A DNA stretch of 64,000 nt from CBDFMR01 sp965249765 (GTDB lineage: Bacteria; Bacteroidota; Bacteroidia; Chitinophagales; Saprospiraceae), in NCBI GenBank assembly GCA_965249765.1, contig CBDFMR010000005.1, forward strand, positions 558,001 to 622,000. Reading direction: 5' to 3'. Within the stretch, counting starts at the first letter, position 1, and each line of letters starts with the position of its first letter. Below, piece by piece: positions 28,435 through 37,490 of this stretch. The notes under the pieces are model-generated. The model saw only the letters and a program-made list of their open reading frames with translations, was not told the origin of the DNA and ran no database searches. Position numbers and translations under genes: made by a program.

Positions 28435-30603
28435 CTATCTAATCAGGGTCAAGTCACCCATCTTATATACCTCACCACTCTCGTGGCAATAGTTGACAAT
28501 TGCCCGGATCTGATAGACATATACCGCCGATGACAACATGCGCCCTTTAAACTTACCATCCCACTCTACGTTATCACCATCTGAGTAGTAAACCATATTT
28601 CCCCATCGGTCAAAAATCTCAAACTTCTCTATTTATATTTCGGCTTGGTCCACCAGACTAAATGCATAAGTATCATTTTGCCCATCATTGTTGGGACTAA
28701 ATACATTAGGTACATAAAATGCTTTGTCAAGTGGTGCCTCAGACTCCACAATGATTTCCTCAGTATGAGTATCACACTCTCCTATAACAGAGACTTGATA
28801 TACACCCGTTTCACCAACACTAATTGCTGCCCGTTCACTGCCTGTTGACCACAGGATGTCGTAATTCTGGCTTTCTTGGACCAATATTTCCAATGAGGCT
28901 GTTTCACTGTAACATGTGATGTCCTCAGAGAAGACACTTATACTCAGCTCTTCGATTTCCTCTATCGTAAGCTGCTGACTCACTTCGCAATAGTTGGCAT
29001 CTTGCACGATCATCTCGTAGTTATCAGGAGCCAGATTTATAAATTCCGGATCGTTGGTGAAATTCACACCATCAATAGAATAATTATACGGAGGCAATCC
29101 TCCACCCACGTTCTGGAGTGTAATAACACCCTCATTCTCATCATGACGAGTAGGTAAGGGGGAATTGCACCCCAAAACCTCTCACAGAACCGTACGTGAA
29201 CCTCTCGATTCATACGGCTCTTCAACTTCATAGTGTATTACCGTTCTTCCTCCGAAATATATCAAAGTTGACAGCAGAGTTATGAAATTGTCTACCCCTT
29301 CACTCATCCAAACTTTCGAGTGGATTAATTTGGCACTTTTCGCTAATACGAGTAGATCCGCCACTACTCCATCGCTTCGGTATTTGACCTTCAATATATA
29401 GTCGTTCCCTTATCATCGATGGGTAGATTCCCCTGTTCCGTAGATAAGCCTTTCTATGGCTCATGCCGCCTATATACTGGCTGGCAACCTGATCTACTGC
29501 TAAGGTTTTAGTCAGGTCTATTCGCTTCCAACGAACATACTTCTCTCTATCCCGCCAAAACATTGATTATCGACAGCGTCTATCCAGCAGTATTCATAGT
29601 AATCAAAAAAAATGACCTCCTTACTGGGTTATTTTCGACACTTCATCGGACGGTTCACTTTCGTTCATCTTCCATAGAAACACCTTGATATAGTTCACTT
29701 TCGTGCCATACCGTTTCCAGATCGCTCAATACCAATCCCTTGAAAGGACAGCACCATCTGGGGGTTTCAAAAGTTGTAGCAAACTTATGGGAGGTCCACT
29801 CATATTTCAGAGCCTCTCCATCTTATCTACAGTTTTGTTACTCCATAATTCAAAGAACTTATTTAAATTAGTGCCCTTGAGTAACGCATGGCACACAACC
29901 TGTCGATAACGCCTCTGCATCAAATACCACTTCGTCCAACTCAGTAATCACTAGCATCTCCGAGTAATTGTAGTTGCTCGCATCTTGAAAATATAGGGTG
30001 TATCCGTTGTTGTCTGTAAGCGAAGAAAAATCGCTACCAGGAACATAGGTGATACCATCCAATGAATAACTAAATGGACCTTGGCCTCCGTTTACATTAT
30101 TTACTTCTATCTTTCCATTGTTCTTTCCGAAACAAGAATTAACCACATCAATGTCATAGGTGATTTCATCAAAGAAAGAAATGTCGACATTGTTAATGGA
30201 GTCACACCCTTGAGCTGATATAAGGTTTTGCACAAAAACAGTGTCTCTTATAATTTCCTCATTTCCAATCATTATAGACTCTCCATAACACAGCATGTCT
30301 GACATAAACGTCTCTATAATTAGGCAATCATTGTGGATTAGAAAATCAACCGTGGCTTCATTATCACAACCCCTGAGCTCCACAAGGACAAAGTTTACAT
30401 ATGGCCCATCGCCAGAGTTTAGATCGGTAACATTAACTTCCAATTCATAGTCCTGTGACGGCACATCTTCAAAAAGATATTCTCCCAAGTCGTTTGACAT
30501 AACAGAATCCACTCGGACTCCGCCATCCACCAGATATATCTCTACTCCATCCATTACGCTGTCACCTGCATCGATAGTACCGTCTTCGTTCTCGTCAAAA
30601 ATA
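28435..30603 (-). pseudogene. Broken large T9SS type B (gliding-motility C-terminal) surface protein
   Basis: The minus strand carries the remains of one secreted repeat protein. The 5' part (from 30603) starts mid-domain with FDENEDGTIDAGDSVMDGVEIYL, an SdrD B-like/Ca-binding domain, with a TAA just upstream. Two SprB-type repeats of the pattern ...SYSLDGITYVPGSDFSSL... and ...NYSIDGVNFTNDPEFINL... flank a group II intron. The C-terminal domain reads FYVPNVFSPNNDGQNDTYAF, then DQAEI-stop-IEKFEIFDRWGN and ends DLTLIR at 28435. The TAA at 28633 replaces what is normally a Tyr codon. Three lesions make it a pseudogene. Related intact proteins are exported by T9SS and attached at the cell surface. 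Confidence 0.85.
29148..29896 (-). mobile_element. ORF-less group II intron within the T9SS gene
   Basis: About 749 nt. The 5' end reads GTGTGCC, fitting the GUGYG start. Domain V is complete: 34 nt at 29187-29220, starting GAGCCGTATGAA and closing with TTCACGTACGGTTC. Domain VI follows, with a possible branch A about 8 nt before the 3' end near 29148. Joining ACAGGTT to GTCATGATGAG restores the host reading frame (...STGCHDENEG). No reverse transcriptase or maturase is encoded; the 87-codon frame at 29300-29563 is not one. It therefore depends on a maturase in trans or no longer splices. Boundaries are uncertain by a few bases. Confidence 0.82.
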
Positions 30604-30699
30604 AATTATTTTGGCTTTAGACAAGGCAAATTGAGGGAACATAGCCTTTGCTATTCGACTGAAATTTAACGAAGTATGAAGTCAAAAAAATTAATGCCT

Positions 30700-31250
30700 C
30701 ACTCTGTGGGAAAATCCCTCGCCTTTAGGCGAAGACTTTAGTTTTATATTTTTGTGTGGTACAGAATTACCGAAAGACATCACATACAACATACGACTGT
30801 AAATACCATATGGTATGGATCACAAAGTATAGGAAGGAAGTATTGGGAGGCCAGGTTGGAATACGGGTGCGAGAATTAGTAAGAGAGATATGTAAACGAC
30901 AAGATGTTGAGATAATACGTGGACATGTTTCGAGAGATCATGTTCACCTGTTTGTTAGTGTACCTCCACATTTAGCCATTTCAAAGTTAGTCCAGTATTT
31001 GAAGGGTAAAAGTTCGTACAAACTAATGCAGGAGAATAAACAGATATCAAGATTATTCTGGGGTCGGCACGTTTGGGCACGAGGGTATTTTGTAGCTACA
31101 TCAGGAAATATAACAGATGAAGTAATAATGGGATACATCAAAAATCAAGATAACAATGGAAATGAGAACGAAGAATTCACAACTGTAAAGTAACTTTAGT
31201 CGCCTTTAGGCGAAATCAAACCTATCGGTCTTTAGCCGATAGTAGTTTAG
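30700..31250 (+). mobile_element. IS200/IS605-family element, apparently intact
   Basis: About 550 bp with one tnpA gene and subterminal hairpins: TCGCC-TTTA-GGCGA at 30719-30732, the same hairpin again at 31200-31213, and CTATCGG/CCGATAG at 31222-31242. The repeated left/right hairpin and the single-stranded end structures fit Y1 transposition. Exact cleavage points were not determined. There is no tnpB. It lies between the truncated start of the T9SS pseudogene and clpB. Confidence 0.78.
30756..31193 (+). CDS. tnpA: IS200/IS605 Y1 transposase TnpA
   Basis: A 145-residue HUH transposase with a GTG start. The metal-binding His pair is at 62 and 64 (RDHVHLFVS), and the candidate nucleophile Tyr127 sits in MGYIKNQ. 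Conserved landmarks TYDCKYHMVW, YLKGKSS and FWGRHVWARGYFVATSG are all present, so it is probably active. It excises and inserts the element as single strands at hairpin ends. Length is standard. Confidence 0.95.
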   Translation: MVQNYRKTSHTTYDCKYHMVWITKYRKEVLGGQVGIRVRELVREICKRQDVEIIRGHVSRDHVHLFVSVPPHLAISKLVQYLKGKSSYKLMQENKQISRLFWGRHVWARGYFVATSGNITDEVIMGYIKNQDNNGNENEEFTTVK

Positions 31251-31443
31251 TTCGAAATCTCATTGGGATTTTGTTCAACTAGTGAATGGGGTATATAGAG
31301 GTACCCTAAAGCCAATAATGCTGCCTGACACCATTGACAAAATGGCTTCTATCGTGTCCTGCACATGTCATTATTTCCGTCAAAATTGAATTATTCAACT
31401 ATGGACATATATTTGATAACTATTCTACCGTAATATACTTAAA

Positions 31444-34182
31444 ATGACGTACGATAATTTTACCATAAAAGCGCAGGAGATTATCCTCGAAGCGCAGAAA
31501 ATTGCAGGACATCTGGATCAACAGGGGGTAGACACTCCACACTTGATCAAGGGAATCATGCAAGTAGATGAGAAACTTGTTGAGTTTCTCTTGAAAAAGC
31601 TAGACATCAACCTAACCCTTCTAAGACGAGAACTTAATAAGGAGCTGGAAAAATACCCCAAGGTGCAGGGTGTCGAGAAGCAATTTCTTACTCCTTATTC
31701 TAATGCTGCTCTGAGTGCCGCAAAGAAGTATCTTAAGGAATTTGGTGACGAGTTTATATCTGTCGAGCTCATCTTGATGGGAATCCTCAAGGGTAAGAAC
31801 AAGGCATCTAAAATCCTTAAGGATCTGGGTGCAACCGAAAAAGGACTCAAGGCGGCTATTGAAAATCTCCGTAAGGGTCGCAAGGTCACTGACCAGCATG
31901 CCGATGATCAGTACAATGCACTGAATAAATACGGCATAAACCTCAATGAACGGGCAGAAACCGGAAAGCTCGATCCTATCATCGGACGTGACGAAGAGAT
32001 CAGGAGAATCCTTCACATTTTATCGCGACGAAAGAAAAATAACCCCATCCTTGTGGGTGAAGCTGGAGTGGGTAAGACGGCCATTGTCGAGGGGATTGCT
32101 TGGCGAATAGTAAAGCAGGATGTTCCTGAGAAGCTCGCCTCAAAACAAATCTATGTACTAGACATTTCTGCATTGATTGCAGGAGCAAAGTACAAGGGAG
32201 AATTTGAAGAGAGACTCAAGGCAGTAATGAAAGAGGTGAAAGCATCAGACGGTGAGGTTATTCTTTTCGTTGATGAAATACATACTCTGATAGGTGCCGG
32301 TGGTGGCAATGGAGCCATGGATGCCGCTAATATACTCAAGCCTGCCTTGGCGAGGGGCGAACTAAGAACAATAGGCGCTACGACACTTGATGAGTATCAA
32401 AAACACTTTGAAAAAGACAAGGCTCTGGTGAGAAGGTTTCAGACGGTCTACATAGACGAACCTTCTATAGAAGACACCGTGTCCATCCTCCGTGGTATAC
32501 AAGACAAGTACGAAGTTTACCATAAGATAGATATCCTCGACGAAGCCCTAGTCGCTGCGGCTGAGTTGTCAAGTCGCTATATCACAGATAGACAGCTTCC
32601 CGACAAAGCGATCGACCTTATTGATGAAGCTGGAGCAAAACTTAGACTAGAGCTCGACTCTGTCCCAGAGGAGGTTGATGAGATGGACAGAAAGGTAAGA
32701 CAGCTCGAGATTGAACGTGAGGCCATCAAGCGAGAAAAAGACGAAAAGAAACTTAAAAATGTCAACGAGCAAATAGCCAATACGAGGGAAAGGCTTGACT
32801 CGATATCCGCAGCTTGGAAAAGTGAAAAAGATGTGGTGGATAAAATTCAAAACATCAAAAAAGAAATAGAATATCTAGAGCATGAAGCGGAAGTTGCGGA
32901 GCGAGAGAGTGACTTTGAGAAAGTAGCCAAGCTTAAGTACGGCGATCTCAAGGCCAAAGAAGAGGAACTTAAAAAGGCCGAGAAAGAACTCGATAAATTA
33001 CCGGAAGAATCGCGCTTTACCAATGAAGAGGTTACTGCCAATGACATAGCAGAGGTCGTGGCAAGGTGGACGGGTATACCCGTAACCAAGATGCTAAAGA
33101 GTGAAAAGGAAAAACTACTTCGCCTCGAAGATGAAATAGGTAAGCGCCTCATCGGTCAAAAAGAAGCCGTCACGGCCGTCTCTGATGCGATACGTAGAAG
33201 CAGGGCCGGACTAGGTGATCCTAAGCGTCCTATTGGTTCGTTTATCTTTTTAGGACCAACTGGTGTAGGGAAAACAGAACTTGCCAAAACACTTGCCGAG
33301 GTCTTGTTCAATGATGAAAATGCAATAACCCGTATTGACATGAGCGAGTATCAGGAGAAACACTCTGTATCGCGTCTTGTGGGTGCTCCTCCCGGATATG
33401 TAGGATATGATGAGGGTGGTCAGTTGACGGAAGCTGTAAGACGGAGACCCTACTCTATCGTTCTATTAGATGAAATAGAAAAGGCTCACCCTGATACATT
33501 CAATGTCCTCTTACAAGTCTTGGATGATGGAAGACTGACTGATAACAAGGGTCGCGAAGCCAACTTTAAGAATACGCTTATCATTATGACTAGCAACATG
33601 GGAAGCAGCACAATCCTTGAAAACTTTGAAGACCTAGGCGCTTTGGGAGAGGAACACCGAGCTGATATAATGGAAACAACCAAGCTGGAAGTTTTTGAGG
33701 CCTTGAAAGAGAACCTGCGTCCTGAATTCCTCAATCGGATCGACGAGCAGATAATGTTTTTACCCTTGACAAAGGAGGAGATCAAAAAGATAGCTGTATT
33801 GCTACTGAAGAAGGTGAGAAAAAGTCTTGCCCGGCAAGAGATCTCTATGGATTTTTCAGATACTGCGATGGACTTAATTGCCGATCTCGGTTATGATCCT
33901 CAGTTCGGCGCCCGTCCTCTAAAGCGGGTCATCCAAAAGGAGATTATCAACGAAATGTCAAAACAAGTGCTCACAGGAGAGTATGCTGCCGGTGATACCA
34001 TCTACATTGGTACTGACGCCAAAGGATTTACATTTAGTGAGGATAAAACTGAGTCAAAGGAGAAACCCAAGGTGGTGAAGAAACCTAAGAAGTCTGGAAA
34101 AGAAAAGGATATAGCAGATCTAAAGAAGGCAACAAAAGATCTTAACGATACAATTGGAGATATAAAGCCAGAGGATAATTGA
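31444..34182 (+). CDS. clpB: ClpB-type disaggregase
   Basis: A 912-residue AAA+ chaperone. The Clp N-domain (1-145) is followed by AAA-1 (Walker A GEAGVGKT, about 205-212), the coiled-coil M domain (about 405-530) containing EREAIKREKD and ERESDFEKVAKLKYGDL, AAA-2 (GPTGVGKT from residue 604) with GYVGYDEGGQLTEAVRRRPYS, and the D2-small domain. The M domain and the absence of an obvious ClpP-loop support ClpB over ClpC. It ends in a charged Lys/Glu/Asp tail of about 55 residues. It frees aggregated proteins with DnaK. The 5' region is close to an IS200 end. Confidence 0.93.
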   Translation: MTYDNFTIKAQEIILEAQKIAGHLDQQGVDTPHLIKGIMQVDEKLVEFLLKKLDINLTLLRRELNKELEKYPKVQGVEKQFLTPYSNAALSAAKKYLKEFGDEFISVELILMGILKGKNKASKILKDLGATEKGLKAAIENLRKGRKVTDQHADDQYNALNKYGINLNERAETGKLDPIIGRDEEIRRILHILSRRKKNNPILVGEAGVGKTAIVEGIAWRIVKQDVPEKLASKQIYVLDISALIAGAKYKGEFEERLKAVMKEVKASDGEVILFVDEIHTLIGAGGGNGAMDAANILKPALARGELRTIGATTLDEYQKHFEKDKALVRRFQTVYIDEPSIEDTVSILRGIQDKYEVYHKIDILDEALVAAAELSSRYITDRQLPDKAIDLIDEAGAKLRLELDSVPEEVDEMDRKVRQLEIEREAIKREKDEKKLKNVNEQIANTRERLDSISAAWKSEKDVVDKIQNIKKEIEYLEHEAEVAERESDFEKVAKLKYGDLKAKEEELKKAEKELDKLPEESRFTNEEVTANDIAEVVARWTGIPVTKMLKSEKEKLLRLEDEIGKRLIGQKEAVTAVSDAIRRSRAGLGDPKRPIGSFIFLGPTGVGKTELAKTLAEVLFNDENAITRIDMSEYQEKHSVSRLVGAPPGYVGYDEGGQLTEAVRRRPYSIVLLDEIEKAHPDTFNVLLQVLDDGRLTDNKGREANFKNTLIIMTSNMGSSTILENFEDLGALGEEHRADIMETTKLEVFEALKENLRPEFLNRIDEQIMFLPLTKEEIKKIAVLLLKKVRKSLARQEISMDFSDTAMDLIADLGYDPQFGARPLKRVIQKEIINEMSKQVLTGEYAAGDTIYIGTDAKGFTFSEDKTESKEKPKVVKKPKKSGKEKDIADLKKATKDLNDTIGDIKPEDN

Positions 34183-34215
34183 TCTTCGAGACACAGTTAC
34201 TAATATAATTACCAT

Positions 34216-34455
34216 ATGAAAAACACAAGTATTTGTCCCAAGTGTCGCTCCACTAATATCATTTGTGTTCCAGGGCCTGCAAAAGTGGGACACTCAGCCA
34301 ACAAAGTTCCTACGGGTTGGTTTACCAGTGGAAATGTGGATCGCTTCGTCTGCCATGGGTGTGGTTTTACCGAAGAATGGATTCCCTGGTCCAAAGACCT
34401 AGATAAGCTCGCAGAAAAGTTTGGGCATTTAGATGGGGGATCCGACTACGTGTAA
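34216..34455 (+). CDS. Small zinc-ribbon protein
   Basis: 79 residues with CPKC at 7-10 and CHGCG near 45-49, a four-cysteine zinc ribbon, then an amphipathic helix ending SDYV. No enzyme part is seen. It follows clpB by 33 bp on the same strand and is probably cotranscribed. Function unknown; such ribbons often bind nucleic acid or ribosomes. Confidence 0.72.
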   Translation: MKNTSICPKCRSTNIICVPGPAKVGHSANKVPTGWFTSGNVDRFVCHGCGFTEEWIPWSKDLDKLAEKFGHLDGGSDYV

Positions 34456-34456
34456 T

Positions 34457-35014
34457 CTAGCCTTTCCATTTAATATTACATCCAGCACTAGGATACTGCT
34501 TTTCAGGTGCAGGTTGATTATCAAGCATTCCTGTCATGGCATCACGTAGGTCTGTGCCTGTGAGTGGTGTATCATTTCCTGGTCTAGATCCATCAATCCT
34601 TCCCCTATAATATAGTTTCATCTCATTGTCGAAAAGGTAAAAGTCTGGTGTACAGGCTGCGTCATAAGCCCGAGCAACTGCCTGACTCTCATCATAGAGA
34701 TAAGGAAACGGGAACTGTAATACCTTGGCTACGATGCTCATCTTGTCAGGAGCATCCTCGGGATAATTTTTGACATCATTGGAACTGATCGCAATGAAGT
34801 TGATGCCCTTTGCTGTAAATTCATTGGCAAGGGAAATGATCGCTGAGTTGACGTGGATTACATAGGGACAGTGATTACACGTAAAGTATACAACCGTACC
34901 TTTCCCTCCTTTTGCGTCTAGGAGACTAATACTATAATTCGTAACTGTGTCGGGTAATGTAAAACGGGGAGCCACCTTTCCGAGTGTCATCATTGTTGAT
35001 TCTGTCAGTGCCAT
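34457..35014 (-). CDS. Thioredoxin-fold (AhpC/TSA-like) redox protein
   Basis: 185 residues of the PRX-like subgroup: APRFTLPD at the start, then a CXXC in YFTCNHCPYV (Cys46, Cys49), FIAISSNDVKNYPED, and the PDFYLFDNEMKLYYRG segment. No signal peptide is seen, so it is probably cytoplasmic. The subgroup is found in many Bacteroidota and its partner is unknown. The stop lies directly beside the convergent zinc-ribbon gene. Confidence 0.85.
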   Translation of the reverse strand: MALTESTMMTLGKVAPRFTLPDTVTNYSISLLDAKGGKGTVVYFTCNHCPYVIHVNSAIISLANEFTAKGINFIAISSNDVKNYPEDAPDKMSIVAKVLQFPFPYLYDESQAVARAYDAACTPDFYLFDNEMKLYYRGRIDGSRPGNDTPLTGTDLRDAMTGMLDNQPAPEKQYPSAGCNIKWKG

Positions 35015-35130
35015 CGTATTTTTATATGTTTAATGTAGTCATAATAGCTTCCTTTACTATATGGTTTAAGAAAATGCTTTTAATGCCGCCTGTACAGAAC
35101 CCCAGAAGTTTATTTCTACTAAATGGTTGC

Positions 35131-35955
35131 TTACTTGCAACTTTCATCTATCCCCAACACATACCTATTGATTACATCAATGGTCGTTGCAGTACTGGCT
35201 CCCTTAAATCCTGAGATGTTTTCATCATTCATATGATCCATTGCATATTGAGTCATCTGACTTGAAAGTGGAATATAGGACCAGTGCCATTTCTCTTCAT
35301 TATATCCGTGGGGTCTTTGGTTTCCTTTGGTGGTGTATGGTCTACAAAATCCATAGTCAGCTGCGTGAGATTCAAGCCAGTCAAACAACTTCAGCCCATC
35401 GCCTGACTCAAACCAAGAGTTATCAAAGGCATTAAGGTCAATGTCCGTACCCCAGTGATGACGAGATGTACTCGGCATAGAGTTGTACTCGAGTATTTTT
35501 ATTGCTCTGGAAATATCATTTGTGATATCGGTATGCGCATTGGTGCCATCTGATAGGGTTGTCTTTCCCGTCCACTTGCGCTCCCAAATATCTTTTTGAT
35601 AATCAAAATTTCTTGTCGCTGACTTTATCACCAATTTGACGCCATCTTTCCCCGCAGCTTCATGCATTCTCTTGAAATCGACTAGGGCTTCCTTCCTCAT
35701 AAGCATTCCCTCTCTATCTGCCAAACTTTCCGGAATCCTTGCAAAGTCTTTGTGATTTTCAGGATCAAAACGTCCCATTAGGTAATCTACTGATATCTCC
35801 ATCTCTGGTTCTTTTTGTCTGGATTTCTTTGCCTCAACAGGACGAGGCTTCTCTACGTTCTTCTTGATAGGTGTCCCAGTCTCATTCTCCTTACACCCAC
35901 ATAATGTAATGAACAAAATAATAAGGGTCAACATATTAATTAAGACAACTCTCAT
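35131..35955 (-). CDS. VanY-type D,D-carboxypeptidase lipoprotein
   Basis: A 274-residue M15B peptidase. The leader ends in a lipobox with Cys21 (LCGC), so it is a lipoprotein. The zinc motif is SRHHWGTDID (164-173, with His166 and Asp173) and a later WHWSYIP supplies the third ligand. It trims D-Ala from peptidoglycan stem peptides. The start overlaps the upstream gene's stop by 4 bp (ATGA), giving a coupled pair with the 473-residue unknown. Not linked to any vancomycin-resistance genes, so a wall-maintenance role is likelier. Confidence 0.88.
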   Translation of the reverse strand: MRVVLINMLTLIILFITLCGCKENETGTPIKKNVEKPRPVEAKKSRQKEPEMEISVDYLMGRFDPENHKDFARIPESLADREGMLMRKEALVDFKRMHEAAGKDGVKLVIKSATRNFDYQKDIWERKWTGKTTLSDGTNAHTDITNDISRAIKILEYNSMPSTSRHHWGTDIDLNAFDNSWFESGDGLKLFDWLESHAADYGFCRPYTTKGNQRPHGYNEEKWHWSYIPLSSQMTQYAMDHMNDENISGFKGASTATTIDVINRYVLGIDESCK

Positions 35956-37373
35956 TCAGTGACTTGTGCTGAAGGTTGATACCCAAATAATCCATTTTCT
36001 TTAACGAGAGAAGCAAGACCTGAGGGCAATTTGTCTTCCCACCCATCTTCATTGGCACGTATTGCCTCTAAGACTTTATAAGGAAAAATACCCAAGAGGT
36101 CTTCTTTGTAGTTTTCGACACCTACTATCTGCTTACTATCAAGGAGGTGCCTATAGAGAAATTTGATCCCATCGGGAACAGGAAGGTTTTGTGAATCCAA
36201 AACATCCTTGCTGTCTTCAACTAGTGCTGGATAGACGTAAATCTTTATGTTACGATTAAATAGCTCGCCAAAGGCCACCAAAAGTCTTCCATCTTGATTG
36301 TTGTAGTATTTATCATTGATGATTTCTAGAAGTTCGTGTGCTCCTATTACTATTCCCAGTTTTGGGATTTTATAATCGGTGAGATAGTTTATTAGCTTCT
36401 GATGATTACTACAATTACTTACGATCACCCGCTGTCCCATGGCACAGAGTAGGTCCGCTCGATCTAAGAAGTCTTTATAATCCAAGTTCTCGTCTGATGT
36501 AAGGTTTTCGATCGTCAACTCAGTGATCATGTAAGCTTTATCTCCGTCGACATCAGATTCGCCGATAAACTGATTAAAACTTTTTTCAAACGCATCATCC
36601 GTAACAATGGTGGGGGGTCTGAAGTGTCCCCTTACTACCATCAATGCTTTCTTGTATAAAAACTCCGAAGCATGGATGGTGTTTTTATTTTCATCAAAAA
36701 TCACCACTTCACTTAAGTCATACTTGACAAGGTATAGGGCTAAGAGTCTGTTGTCCACTTCTTTAAAGTCAGGACCTTTAAGTCTCATAAGATCGACCCT
36801 CACCCTGTCCTCTATTCCGTCGATCAGTGACCTCACCATTTTTTCAGGGTCCTGGTGATAAAAAAATGAAGTGTAGACCATATTGACACCGAGCACTCCT
36901 ATGGCTTCTTGTTGGAGTTTATTGTCATTGTCCGTCATCTTTACGTGTAGGACCAGCTCATTAAACCCTCCTTGTGGTGAAAGTTGGAACCTGAGCCCTA
37001 GCCATCCGTGTCCCTTTACGGTCTTGGTATAATTTATCGCTGCTACGGTATCGGCAAAGACAAAGAAGCAAGTCTCTGGACGTGTATGGTGAAGTCTTTC
37101 TTCCATCAACTCCATCTCATGGTCCAGCATTTTATAGACCCTAGATTCACATACATATCTTCCCGACGCCTCACCGCCATAAATTGCGTCCGAGTAGTTT
37201 TTGTCATAAGCCGACATGGTCTTGGCGATGGTTCCTACGGCGGCGCCAGCCTGAAAGAAATTCCGAGCTACTTCTTGTCCTGCTCCTATCTCCGCAAAAG
37301 TCCCATAAATACTTTCATTGAGATTTATCTCTAGTGCTTTCTGCTCTGTTTTGAGGATTTGTAATTGATCCAT
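35952..37373 (-). CDS. Conserved protein of unknown function (473 aa)
   Basis: A soluble protein with no signal peptide. Visible landmarks are AEIGAGQEVARNFFQAGAA near the start, FFVFADTVAAINYTKTVKGHGWLGLRFQL at about 110-140, and a Rossmann-like stretch at about 310-345 (LCAMGQRVIVSNCSNHQKLINYL). Homologous-looking proteins exist in Bacteroidota and proteobacteria under conflicting database labels, as I recall, so I give no function. It is the first gene of a coupled pair with the VanY-type peptidase. Confidence 0.68.
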   Translation of the reverse strand: MDQLQILKTEQKALEINLNESIYGTFAEIGAGQEVARNFFQAGAAVGTIAKTMSAYDKNYSDAIYGGEASGRYVCESRVYKMLDHEMELMEERLHHTRPETCFFVFADTVAAINYTKTVKGHGWLGLRFQLSPQGGFNELVLHVKMTDNDNKLQQEAIGVLGVNMVYTSFFYHQDPEKMVRSLIDGIEDRVRVDLMRLKGPDFKEVDNRLLALYLVKYDLSEVVIFDENKNTIHASEFLYKKALMVVRGHFRPPTIVTDDAFEKSFNQFIGESDVDGDKAYMITELTIENLTSDENLDYKDFLDRADLLCAMGQRVIVSNCSNHQKLINYLTDYKIPKLGIVIGAHELLEIINDKYYNNQDGRLLVAFGELFNRNIKIYVYPALVEDSKDVLDSQNLPVPDGIKFLYRHLLDSKQIVGVENYKEDLLGIFPYKVLEAIRANEDGWEDKLPSGLASLVKENGLFGYQPSAQVTE

Positions 37374-37490
37374 GATGTAAAAATAGTCTATACCTCTTTT
37401 TTATAATCAACCGATACTTGATTTTATATTTTACATCAGCTTAAGAAAATTCATATATTCCGTTATTAACATAACTACAAAAGCAATATT

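Noticed and set aside
28633..29175. The open frame at 28633-29175 as an independent gene
   Set aside because: Its start is inside the group II intron and its end is a nonsense codon in the sorting domain; it is one exon of the broken T9SS gene.
29300..29563. An 87-codon frame in the intron as a maturase or reverse transcriptase
   Set aside because: No RT motif such as YADD or any maturase segment is present, and it lies in the ribozyme part.
31621..33785. Several open minus-strand frames within clpB
   Set aside because: They are reverse-frame shadows with Ser/Leu-rich, low-complexity translations; clpB itself carries all domain motifs.
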